Below, in pieces: positions 1 through 6,304 of a DNA stretch of 17,426 nucleotides. Origin of the DNA: DAOTTI01 sp034437795 (GTDB taxonomy: Bacteria > Chloroflexota > UBA11872 > UBA12225); contig DAOTTI010000201.1 in NCBI GenBank assembly GCA_034437795.1, positions 1 through 17,426 on the forward strand, written 5' to 3'. Every line of letters starts with the position of its first letter. Position 1 is the first letter of the stretch. A model generated the notes under the pieces. That model saw nothing but the letters and a program-made list of their open reading frames with translations. It made no database searches and was not told where the DNA came from. Made by a program: the position numbers and the translations under genes.

Positions 1-123
1 GCCACGCGCCCACCACCGACCTTCGCGGACGTCGTGGCCTGGTCCCGCTGGCGTCGTCGCCACCAGAAGCTGGCCCAAGACTGCCACCGTCGGCGTCGCT
101 TAAGACCCCAAGGGGAACTGTAA
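1..123 (+). CDS. Transposase, C-terminal end (partial at window edge)
   Basis: The frame is open from base 1 and ends at the TAA at 121-123. It encodes about 40 residues including TFADVVAWSRWRRRHQ followed by an Arg/His-rich tail. From memory, tryptophan- and arginine-rich tails of this kind occur at the C-terminus of DDE transposases of the IS701/IS4-like group common in high-GC soil bacteria. The catalytic residues lie outside the window, so the family is an inference. The reading direction is opposite to the solute-binding protein gene that it interrupts. It stops only a few bases before the point where the solute-binding reading frame resumes recognisable family sequence, which fits a transposase ending close to the right end of an insertion sequence. 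Confidence 0.6.
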   Translation, partial: ATRPPPTFADVVAWSRWRRRHQKLAQDCHRRRRLRPQGEL

Positions 124-125
124 TA
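1..125 (+). mobile_element. Right end of an insertion sequence inside a transporter gene
   Basis: The transposase tail stops at 123, and homology of the minus-strand solute-binding protein is lost at about 126-130. The element therefore appears to end near 125, with terminal bases ACTGTAATA. The next four bases on the plus strand, TTAG (126-129), fit the YTAR target described for IS701-type elements and could be one copy of a target duplication. The other end is outside the window, so neither the inverted repeats nor the duplication can be confirmed here. Confidence 0.5.
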
Positions 126-841
126 TTAGGCCTGCGGAAGTCGTCGAACAGGTCGGTACCGTTGCTGTTCAGCGCCAGCCGCCAGATGGACATGTGCGAG
201 AGGCCCAGCACGTCGACCTTTCCATCGGGGCCGCGGCGCGTCAGGGCCACCGCTGCCTGCGCCATAGCATCCCAGGTCCACCTGCCCTCACGGAAGAGCT
301 GCTCGGGCGTGGGGCGGCCCGCCGCCTGGAAGATGGCGCGATTGAAGAACACCTGGCCGGTGGTGAGCATCCAGGGATAGCCCAGCACCGTGCCCTCGTA
401 GGTGTAGAGCTCCATCGCCCTCGGTTCGATCTGCTCGACGCGGAAATCCTTGTCCCGCTTGCCCAAGGGTCCCTGATCAAGCAAGAGCTTGTTGCGCCCG
501 AAGAAACCCTGATGCTGATTGTCCAGGTACGAGAGGTCGTGCGGCGTGCCGCTGGCCACCGCGGTGGTCACCTTCTCGAGGTAGGTGGCGAAACCGGTGC
601 CGGTCCAGCGGATGCTGATGTGCGGATGGACCTGCTGGAAGGCCGCCAGGCGCCGTTCCCAGTCTCCGGGCGTGCCTTCCCATGGGGACCACGCCTCCAG
701 GGCGACCGGCGCCTTGGCCTGCTGCCCCTGGCCGCTGCCCGCGCCGGGCGGGGCGCAGGCCGCGAACGCGGCGCCGGCGCCGGTCTGGGCCAGCGACGCC
801 AGCAGCCCTCTGCGCGAAACGCGCTGCCTGCCCGTGTCCAT
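126..841 (-). pseudogene. ABC transporter sugar-type solute-binding lipoprotein, truncated by insertion sequence
   Basis: The minus-strand frame runs from ATG at 841, preceded by the Shine-Dalgarno GGAGGTAA, with no stop to the window edge. Recognisable family sequence ends at the phrase TDLFDDFRRP, about 238 residues in. The N-terminus is a twin-arginine lipoprotein signal: SRRGLLAS at residues 9-16, then AFAAC with the lipobox Cys at 29. Family 1 solute-binding features follow: EAWSPWEG, FQQVHPHISIRW, a conserved hinge region YPWMLTTGQVFFNRAIFQAAG, and WTWDAMAQAAVALT. Family members are normally about 420-480 residues, so roughly the C-terminal half is missing. Beyond residue 238 the frame reads antisense through the transposase tail. 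The intact protein would sit on the outer face of the membrane and hand a sugar or oligosaccharide to a permease. No permease or ATPase gene is visible here. The rest of the gene may lie beyond the insertion. Confidence 0.85.
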
Positions 842-845
842 GACT

Positions 846-1235
846 TTACCTCCGCTCGTGCACATGCGCACCTTCGGCCTCCGTGCAGGGCGCAGGCTGC
901 CGCCACCTTCCGCCGAGCCTCTCCACGAAGGCCGCAGCGACGTGAGTGACCATTCCGCTAGCGACACGCTCACCCGAGCTACGCTTACCAGACGAGCGCT
1001 GGCCCGCACGTAGCCACTCCACTGCGGTTTGACGTGCCGCGCCCCTCATGGTAGCCCGATGTGCGCCGACGCGCATGAACCACGTGATGCTCCTGCCGAC
1101 CGCCGCGGTGGCCGCGCCGCGGGCGCCCGTCATTGCTCCCCGCAGGTTACAGCCGGCCACGACCGGTGCGGCGAGCGCGCCGCCAATCCCACTCCTGATG
1201 CCGGTCCCTATCAGCCCCCGCCGAGTGACGGTCAC
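846..1235 (-). pseudogene. Possible remnant of a second Tat-type solute-binding lipoprotein
   Basis: A GTG at 1235 is preceded on the minus strand by GGGAGGG at a spacing of about 8. It opens a frame beginning MTVTRRGLIGTGIRSG with a hydrophobic stretch and AGC, i.e. a twin-arginine lipoprotein signal with the Cys near residue 29. A short SITWFMRVGAHR follows, resembling the first strand of solute-binding proteins (ITWxxR). After that the sequence is Arg/Ala/Ser-rich and matches nothing I recognise up to the stop at 846. The stop lies inside the Shine-Dalgarno of the next solute-binding gene. I infer a degraded paralogue of the downstream gene. It could instead be a small lipoprotein, or a signal peptide followed by the next gene's promoter region. 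Confidence 0.35.
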
Positions 1236-1302
1236 GCCCGTGTCCCTCCCACCTGCCTCTTGCTCTCGAAACGTCCACAATGCCTCATCAACACACCATC
1301 TC

Positions 1303-2538
1303 TTACAAGAATGGCCGGCTGACGCGGTCCGGCTGCCACAGGCGCAGGAAAAAGTGGCCGGTGCCGGAGGCGCCGCACATGAAGTCGGGGGACGAGTAGC
1401 CGGGATCGTCCGCTTGCCAGACGTCGCCCTCCGCGGTGACGGTGCGGTAGGCCAGGGCTAGCTGGGCGAAGTGATGCGCCCGCTCCAGCCAGCGACGGTC
1501 GCGGCTGCTCCGGTAGAGATCGAGGAGCAGCTCCCCCTGGCCGGCCAGCCCGTGGCACTGCACGGGGTTCCTCCGTACGTCGCCGTACTGGTAGGTCGTC
1601 TCGCCCGCCGCCTCCGCCGTGCGAAGAGAGGCAGGATCCCCGAGGACGTCGTAGGCCTTGACGAAAAACAGCCCGACGCCGGGCGCGCCGTTACACCACT
1701 GGCAGCGCAGCTCTGTCTCATCCAGGGTGTCCGGCCAGTTCAGCCCGCCGTGATCCAGCCTGGCGTGCCGCGCCAGCGTCTCGCCCACCTCCCGCGCCAG
1801 GTCCGCCCACCGCCCATCCTGTGTCAGGGCATACAGGAGCAGCAGGAAGTAGCCGATGCCGGCCAGCCCGGGGGCGAAGGAGAGCCCATACCACTGGCCG
1901 TACTCCTGGCTGCCCACCTCCCACGGCCAGTAGGTGCCCCGCTCATCACGGATCACGGTCTGCGCCAGCCACTCGCCGATACGGACGGCGCCGGCGAGCG
2001 CCGCCTCCTGCCCCGTCGCCTCGGCAAAGCGGACGAGGTAGATCCCTTCGCCAGCCGCGCCATCCAGCACGTCGGTGACCGGACTGGGCCCCTTCTCCCG
2101 CAGGCGCTCGGCGATCTCTAGCGCCGGCTGGAGCAGCGCGCGGTCGCCGGTCACTTCGGCCAGACGGAGGCAGGCCATCCCCACGCCGGCACGCCCGCGA
2201 AAGAGGCCGTCCTGCCGCCACTCTTCCACGCTCCCTTCGCGCAGTCGCTCCGGCCGGGCGCACCAGCGCGCCGCGCCGAGGGCCAGGTCGAGGGCCTGCT
2301 CGTCGCCGGTGAGGTGGTAGTAGGTGGCGAGGAAGGCGCTGATCCCCGCCACGCCGTTAAACACGCTCAGGTCGTACTGGGGCTGGTTCTCATAGCTCAG
2401 GGTCCGCCAGCGGACGCCGTCCGGCACCCGCTCGGCCGTGCGCGCGACGTAGCGGTAGACCGACTCCGCCCCCTCCCTGGCCGTTGCCGCGATGCCATCC
2501 GCGGCGGGCGCGTGGTCCGTGCTGCCGGTGCTGCTCAT
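1303..2538 (-). CDS. LanC-like lanthionine synthetase C family protein
   Basis: This is a 411-residue protein starting at ATG 2538, with AGGAGG about 10 bases upstream. It carries seven Gly-rich turns of the GxxGxG type: NGVAGIS 61-67, RGRAGVG 114-120, DGAAGEG 159-165, PGLAGIG 223-229, NGAPGVG 283-289, HGLAGQG 329-335 and CGASGTG 388-394. This is the pattern of the LanC alpha/alpha toroid. The zinc ligands known from NisC are all present: Cys282 in WCNG, and Cys328-His329 in QCHG. In lantibiotic pathways LanC adds Cys thiols to dehydrated Ser/Thr. No dehydratase (LanB), LanM, precursor peptide, protease or exporter is seen nearby, so the substrate is unknown. It is cytoplasmic, with no signal peptide. 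The upstream gene on the same strand (2757-3218) is 218 bases away, so co-transcription is uncertain. The family is a confident call; the lanthionine chemistry is not. Confidence 0.85.
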   Translation of the reverse strand: MSSTGSTDHAPAADGIAATAREGAESVYRYVARTAERVPDGVRWRTLSYENQPQYDLSVFNGVAGISAFLATYYHLTGDEQALDLALGAARWCARPERLREGSVEEWRQDGLFRGRAGVGMACLRLAEVTGDRALLQPALEIAERLREKGPSPVTDVLDGAAGEGIYLVRFAEATGQEAALAGAVRIGEWLAQTVIRDERGTYWPWEVGSQEYGQWYGLSFAPGLAGIGYFLLLLYALTQDGRWADLAREVGETLARHARLDHGGLNWPDTLDETELRCQWCNGAPGVGLFFVKAYDVLGDPASLRTAEAAGETTYQYGDVRRNPVQCHGLAGQGELLLDLYRSSRDRRWLERAHHFAQLALAYRTVTAEGDVWQADDPGYSSPDFMCGASGTGHFFLRLWQPDRVSRPFL

Positions 2539-2756
2539 GCCGGTGATCCTCCTGGAGTTCGCCTGCCGGAGCTCAGCGCCGGCCCGCGGCGGTCCGTACT
2601 GCCGAGCCTGCGGGTCTTACTCGGGTCAATGACGGTCGTCGTCACGGCCGCGGGGGCCGGCGGCGGCCCAAGCTGCCGACGCTTGCTGGTCCTGCTTGCT
2701 GGTCCTGCCCGTACCGCTTGCCTTCACGGGCGATAGCCCAGACCTGGCTCCGGTGG
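2539..2756. other. Intergenic stretch with a short tandem repeat
   Basis: There is no convincing gene between the LanC-like gene and the hypothetical gene upstream of it. A 13-base tandem repeat (unit GCTTGCTGGTCCT) lies at 2681-2706. I see no convincing promoter or terminator. Confidence 0.4.
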
Positions 2757-3218
2757 TCACGCCACGGGAGGCTGCCAGAGCCAGGCGACGACCGCGCGCA
2801 TCAGGCGCCACAGGACGCCGCCCTGCTGCCCCTGTGGCGCCGGCCGAGGTGAGGGCTGCGCCCCAGTCGGCAGCGCCGGCACCTGGACGGGCTCGATCGG
2901 CGCCTGGAAGCTCAGGTCGAAGAAGCTACGCGGCTCGCACCACAGGGGCTCCGTCCGGCCGCTGGCCAGCACGCGGCGCAGCTCAGTGCCGCCCCGATAG
3001 CGTCCCGCGCGGCGCGCGGCCATCAGCCACTGCTGGTACTGCGTTAGCCGGTTACGCGTCTCCCGCTCATCGTCCTTTTCGTAGAAGAACCCGCGGATCT
3101 CCTGGTGCTGGCCGGTGGCGAGGAAGTGGGCCGCTTCCTGAGCGGCGCGCATGGTCAGGGCGCGGGCATTCAGGCGCGTGGCGCGGAGGTAGCGGTTGAT
3201 CGGATCGCGCAGCTTCAT
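2757..3218 (-). CDS. Hypothetical protein, 153 residues
   Basis: I do not recognise this protein. I chose ATG 3218 (MKLRDPINRYLRATRLNAR) because GAGGAG lies just upstream; a longer frame to 3323 lacks a ribosome site. The N-terminal half is charged and probably helical (RALTMRAAQEAAHFLATG, then FFYEKDDERETRNRLTQYQQWL). A region with WCEPRSFFDLSFQAPIEPV follows, then a Pro/Gln-rich linker. It ends in a hydrophobic, Trp-rich tail (LWRLMRAVVAWLW) that could be an amphipathic or membrane-contacting helix. There is no signal peptide. It is divergent from the uronate-dehydrogenase-like gene, sharing a short regulatory region with a tandem repeat, and lies upstream of the LanC-like gene on the same strand. 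The coding call rests on the ribosome site, amino-acid composition and lack of a better frame. Confidence 0.65.
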   Translation of the reverse strand: MKLRDPINRYLRATRLNARALTMRAAQEAAHFLATGQHQEIRGFFYEKDDERETRNRLTQYQQWLMAARRAGRYRGGTELRRVLASGRTEPLWCEPRSFFDLSFQAPIEPVQVPALPTGAQPSPRPAPQGQQGGVLWRLMRAVVAWLWQPPVA

Positions 3219-3261
3219 GGGCGCGGCTCCTCTCGGCCCTAGTCTACCGGACAAATTCCCC

Positions 3262-3283
3262 GCATGCACTGCGCATGCACTGC
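3262..3283. repeat. Tandem 11-base repeat between divergent genes
   Basis: The unit GCATGCACTGC occurs twice, head to tail. It contains the palindrome GCATGC. It lies between the start of the minus-strand hypothetical gene (3218) and the plus-strand dehydrogenase (3341), a place where a shared regulator could bind. Function is inferred from position only. Confidence 0.5.
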
Positions 3284-3302
3284 GGGATTGGGCGCAGTGG
3301 CG

Positions 3303-3333
3303 TTGGAACTGCGCTCCCGCCAATGGCGATAAT
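3303..3333 (+). promoter_or_regulatory. Candidate promoter for the dehydrogenase/sulfatase genes (leaderless type)
   Basis: TTGGAA (3303-3308) and GATAAT (3328-3333) are 19 bases apart. The -10 element ends 7 bases before the ATG at 3341, the spacing expected for a leaderless transcript. This agrees with the absence of a Shine-Dalgarno before that ATG. The -35 and the spacing are imperfect. Confidence 0.4.
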
Positions 3334-3340
3334 GGGGGCC

Positions 3341-4183
3341 ATGACCCAGATCGAGCCTATGCGGCCGGAGCCGGCGGCGCGCGACGGCCGGCGCAAGAAG
3401 GTCTTCATCACCGGCGCGGCCGGCGTCGTCGGCACCGCCCTGCGCCAGCACCTGCGCGACCGGTACGACTTTCGCCTACTGTTTCATACGACGATCCCCG
3501 AGGTGACGCCCGGCGACGAGGTCGTGATCGGCGACGTGGCCAACTTCGAGGCGATGCTAGAGGCCACGGTGGGCGTAGACGCGATCATTCACCTGGCCCT
3601 GGCGCCGGTGCGGCGGGGGATGACCCAGGCGGAGCGGGCCAAGAATACGATCGACGTGGACATCCGCGGCGTCTACAACATCTACGAGGCGGCGCGGCTC
3701 AACCGCGTGCCGGTCGTCGTCTTCGCCAGCACCAACCACGTCACCGGCCTGAACGAGCAGGACGGGATCTGCTCCCACCCCAACGCGCCGGTGCGGCCGG
3801 ACAGCATCTACGGCGCAGGCAAGGCCTTCGGGGAGGCGCTGGGGCGCCTCTACGCCGACCGGAAGGGGGTGCGTGTCTTCTGTCTGCGTATCGCCAACTT
3901 TAACGGTAAGGACGAGCCGGGGCGGTACTACGAGCCGGGGCGGTCGCGCTGGCTCAGCCCGCGTGACCTGGCCCAGCTCGTCTGGCGCTGCATTGAGTCG
4001 GACCTGACGTTCGGCATCTTCTACGGCGACTCCGGCGGAGGCGAGCAGAAGTGGGACCTCACCAACGCCAGGGAGCTCCTGGGCTACGAGCCGCAGGACG
4101 ACGGCTCGGCCGAGCACTGGCGGGCGAGGTACGCGAAGCCGGCCGACAGCAGCGGGGAAAAGCCGGCCGGCAGCAGCGGGTAA
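3341..4183 (+). CDS. NAD-dependent epimerase/dehydratase family protein, uronate dehydrogenase-like
   Basis: This short-chain extended dehydrogenase has about 280 residues. I chose ATG 3341 because a -10-like GATAAT lies just upstream; ATGs at 3275, 3323, 3332 and 3359 are alternatives. The Rossmann motif is ITGAAGVVG, the active-site segment VVFASTNHVTG, and the catalytic pair YGAGK. The Ser-Thr-Asn-His phrase, the later SRWLSPRDLAQLV and the ending KWDLTNARELLGYEPQDD closely follow the pattern I recall for uronate dehydrogenases, which oxidise glucuronate or galacturonate to aldarolactones. The call is from motif memory; other sugar-nucleotide epimerases share the fold. The last residues contain an in-frame 24-base duplication (KPADSSGE/KPAGSSG), probably a dispensable tail. 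The sulfatase gene follows 98 bases downstream, and the two probably share a transcript and a substrate pathway. Confidence 0.75.
   Translation: MTQIEPMRPEPAARDGRRKKVFITGAAGVVGTALRQHLRDRYDFRLLFHTTIPEVTPGDEVVIGDVANFEAMLEATVGVDAIIHLALAPVRRGMTQAERAKNTIDVDIRGVYNIYEAARLNRVPVVVFASTNHVTGLNEQDGICSHPNAPVRPDSIYGAGKAFGEALGRLYADRKGVRVFCLRIANFNGKDEPGRYYEPGRSRWLSPRDLAQLVWRCIESDLTFGIFYGDSGGGEQKWDLTNARELLGYEPQDDGSAEHWRARYAKPADSSGEKPAGSSG
4136..4180 (+). repeat. Short in-frame duplication at the dehydrogenase C-terminus
   Basis: Two 21-base copies (4136-4156 and 4160-4180) differ at one base and are 24 bases apart. They add one KPAxSSG unit to the protein end. This looks like slippage in a non-essential tail. 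Confidence 0.6.
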
Positions 4184-4281
4184 TAGGAAGCGCGACGGAG
4201 ACCGCGCGGCCAGCAGAGCACGCCGGCACCGCCGAGTAGCACGGAGCACGAACAGGGAGCACGAAGGAGAACGCCTAATCG

Positions 4282-5694
4282 ATGCCAGAGCCCAGGCCGA
4301 ACATCCTGTTCATCATGAGCGACGACCATGCGGCGCACGCCATCAGCGCCTACGGCCCGTCCAGCCCCCATCCCGCTAGCCCGCCCCGCCCGCAGCTCAA
4401 CGTCACGCCCCACATCGACCGCATCGCGGCGGGGGGCATGCGCCTGGACAACTGCCTATGCACCAATTCCATCTGCACGCCCAGCCGCGCCAGCATTCTG
4501 ACCGGCACCTATAGCCACGTCAACGGCGCGCGGACCCTCAGCGACAAGCTGGACAACCGCCAGACCACCTTCCCCAAGCTGCTGCAGGCGGCCGGCTACC
4601 AGACGGCGGTGATCGGCAAGTGGCACCTGGGACACGGCGACCCGTACGACCCGGCCGGCTTCGACTACTGGAACGTCCTGCCCGGCCAGGGGCTCTACCA
4701 CAACCCCGAGATGATCGAGCTAGGCGAGCGCAAGGTTTTCCCGGGCTACGTGACGGACGTGATCACCGACCTCTCGCTGGATTGGCTGCGCCGGCGCGAC
4801 CCCAACCGGCCGTTCTGCCTCCTGGTCCACCATAAGGCGCCTCACCGGCCGTGGGAGCCGGACGAGCGACACGCGCGCCTGTACGACGGCGTGGAGCTTC
4901 CTGAGCCGCCGACCTTCGACGACGACTACCGGCACCGTGCCCGCGCGGCCGCGGCGGCCAGGATGCGCGTGGACCGGGACCTGACCGACCGCGACACGAA
5001 GGGCCCGCCGCCAGAGGGGCTCACGCCGGCGGCGCTCAAGCGCTGGAAGTACCAGCGCTACATCAAGGATTACCTGCGCTGCGTGGCAGCGATCGACGAC
5101 AACGTGGGGCGCCTGCTGGACTACCTGGACCAGGAGGCGCTGGCCGAAAACACGGTAGTCATCTACACGTCGGACCAGGGCTTCTTCCTGGGCGACCATG
5201 GCTGGTACGACAAGCGGTTCTTCTATGAAGAGTCGCTGCGCATGCCGTTCCTGATCCGGTACCCGCGGGAGATCCCGCCTGGGACGGTGGACGACCACCT
5301 CGTGCTCAACGTCGACTTCGCGCCCCTGTTCCTCGATTACGCCGGCCTGCCGGTCCCGGCGGAGATGCAGGGGCGGAGCTTTCGCTCCTTGCTGCGGGGC
5401 GAGGCGCCGGCCGGCTGGCGCACGGCGATGTACTACCGGTACTTCATGCACCTGGCGCACCACAACGTCTACGCCCACTACGGCGTCCGCACGTCGCGCT
5501 ACAAGCTGATCTACTACTACGAGCGGGAGCCTGACCCGCCGGAGTGGGAGCTGTTCGACCTGGAGCAGGATCCATACGAGCTACACAGCGTGTACCACCA
5601 TCCGGACTACCAGGAGGTGGTCCGCGATCTGAAGGAGCAGCTACGCCAGTTGCGGATGGAGCTAGGGGACACGACGGACTGGTGGGACGAGTGA
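4282..5694 (+). CDS. Type I sulfatase (formylglycine-dependent arylsulfatase family)
   Basis: This 470-residue enzyme starts at ATG 4282, with AGGAG about 13 bases upstream. The sulfatase signature CTPSR is at residues 65-69; Cys65 would be converted to formylglycine by a maturation enzyme not present in this window. Metal-binding residues are visible: Asp14-Asp15 in IMSDDHA, and Asp298-Gln299 in YTSDQGFFLGDHGWYDK. The phosphate/sulfate-contacting set Lys113 and His115 (GKWHLGHGD), His184 and Lys311 is present. The C-terminal subdomain (ELFDLEQDPYELHSVYHHPD) is typical of the family, and the length is usual. There is no signal peptide, so it may act in the cytoplasm on an imported sugar or leave by another route. 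Lying just after a uronate-dehydrogenase-like gene, it probably desulfates a sugar derived from a sulfated polysaccharide. The exact substrate cannot be read from sequence. Confidence 0.9.
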   Translation: MPEPRPNILFIMSDDHAAHAISAYGPSSPHPASPPRPQLNVTPHIDRIAAGGMRLDNCLCTNSICTPSRASILTGTYSHVNGARTLSDKLDNRQTTFPKLLQAAGYQTAVIGKWHLGHGDPYDPAGFDYWNVLPGQGLYHNPEMIELGERKVFPGYVTDVITDLSLDWLRRRDPNRPFCLLVHHKAPHRPWEPDERHARLYDGVELPEPPTFDDDYRHRARAAAAARMRVDRDLTDRDTKGPPPEGLTPAALKRWKYQRYIKDYLRCVAAIDDNVGRLLDYLDQEALAENTVVIYTSDQGFFLGDHGWYDKRFFYEESLRMPFLIRYPREIPPGTVDDHLVLNVDFAPLFLDYAGLPVPAEMQGRSFRSLLRGEAPAGWRTAMYYRYFMHLAHHNVYAHYGVRTSRYKLIYYYEREPDPPEWELFDLEQDPYELHSVYHHPDYQEVVRDLKEQLRQLRMELGDTTDWWDE

Positions 5695-5777
5695 GCCGCG
5701 GCGGACCCCAGCCCCCCTGTCCCTCCGCCCGGATGGGGGGACGCGGCGACGCGGGGAGGGCAGCCGTCACCCGCGGT

Positions 5778-5801
5778 CCCTCTCCCGCATGCGGGAGAGG
5801 G
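5778..5801. repeat. Perfect 24-base palindrome (dispersed repeat copy a)
   Basis: The half-site CCCTCTCCCGCA is followed directly by its exact reverse complement. It lies 83 bases after the sulfatase stop and could act as a hairpin. The flank at 5762-5772 (AGCCGTCACCC) is shared with another copy at 16892-16902. Confidence 0.8.
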
Positions 5802-6053
5802 GGGACAGACCTCACCCGCCTTCGGTGGGGGCCGCGCCGCACCCCTGCCCCACTCGGCCCCACCGGGCGGCTTGGCCCCGCCACCACCGCTTCGACACGG
5901 AGCGGGGGGACGAGGGCCGCAGGGAGAGGACCTTCCCCTGGGTGGCCGCGCCGTCCCCGGTCCGACGCGCTGAGGCGGAACGACCGCTATGGCCTGGCGG
6001 CACCTTGAACGTGTGCGCACGCTCGACCTGCTCCCCTGGGAGGCCACTCAATT

Positions 6054-6074
6054 CCCTCACCAACAGGGAGAGGG
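6054..6074. repeat. Dispersed palindromic repeat copy b (imperfect)
   Basis: CCCTCACC, a short loop, then GGGAGAGGG followed by TTAGGG. It has the same arms as the other copies, with one arm degraded. Confidence 0.5.
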
Positions 6075-6119
6075 TTAGGGATCATCGGGGCCACCCCCTT
6101 TTGCACGACGGCCCATCGG

Positions 6120-6140
6120 TCTCCCTGTGGGAGAGGGTTA
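6120..6140. repeat. Dispersed palindromic repeat copy c
   Basis: TCTCCC, a short loop (TGT), then GGGAGAGGG followed by TTAG. The arms are inverted and the spacing is like copies a and b. Confidence 0.55.
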
Positions 6141-6177
6141 GAGATTGCTGGCGATCGACGCGGCGGACGCGCTGATT

Positions 6178-6210
6178 CCCTCTCCCAAAGGGAAATGGTT
6201 AGGGTGAGGG
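6178..6210. repeat. Dispersed palindromic repeat copy d
   Basis: CCCTCTCCC is followed by AAAGGGAAATGGTTAGGG and TGAGGG. It has the same left arm and GGTTAGGG tail as neighbouring copies, with a degraded right arm. It lies about 95 bases before the PAP2 gene. Confidence 0.55.
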
Positions 6211-6304
6211 CCCCACGAGATAGGTTGAAGGCGCTGTTAGATAGGTGGCGCGTCCGCTGGCGAAGAATCGGGGCTAACGGGATGGTGAGGCGAAGAGGAC
6301 GGCC

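Larger units (their letters stand above)
5695..6304. other. Gene-free region rich in palindromic repeats
   Basis: No frame here has a credible ribosome site plus protein-like composition. The region holds several copies of a CCCTCTCCC/GGGAGAGGG palindromic element and GGTTAGGG-type motifs. Its apparent frames read as repeat-derived Arg/Pro/Gly-rich text. Confidence 0.7.

Noticed and set aside
194..949. Long plus-strand frame opposite the solute-binding gene
   Set aside because: It is the antisense of a clear Tat-signal lipoprotein with family motifs; no family resemblance of its own.
5789..6175. Plus-strand open frame of 128 residues in the gap after the sulfatase
   Set aside because: Its text includes RERVRD and SLWERVRD, produced by the palindromic repeat copies, and it lacks a ribosome site and a protein-like composition.
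5778..6210. CRISPR-like array
   Set aside because: Copies are palindromic, variable and irregularly spaced, without unique spacers of equal size, and no cas genes are near.
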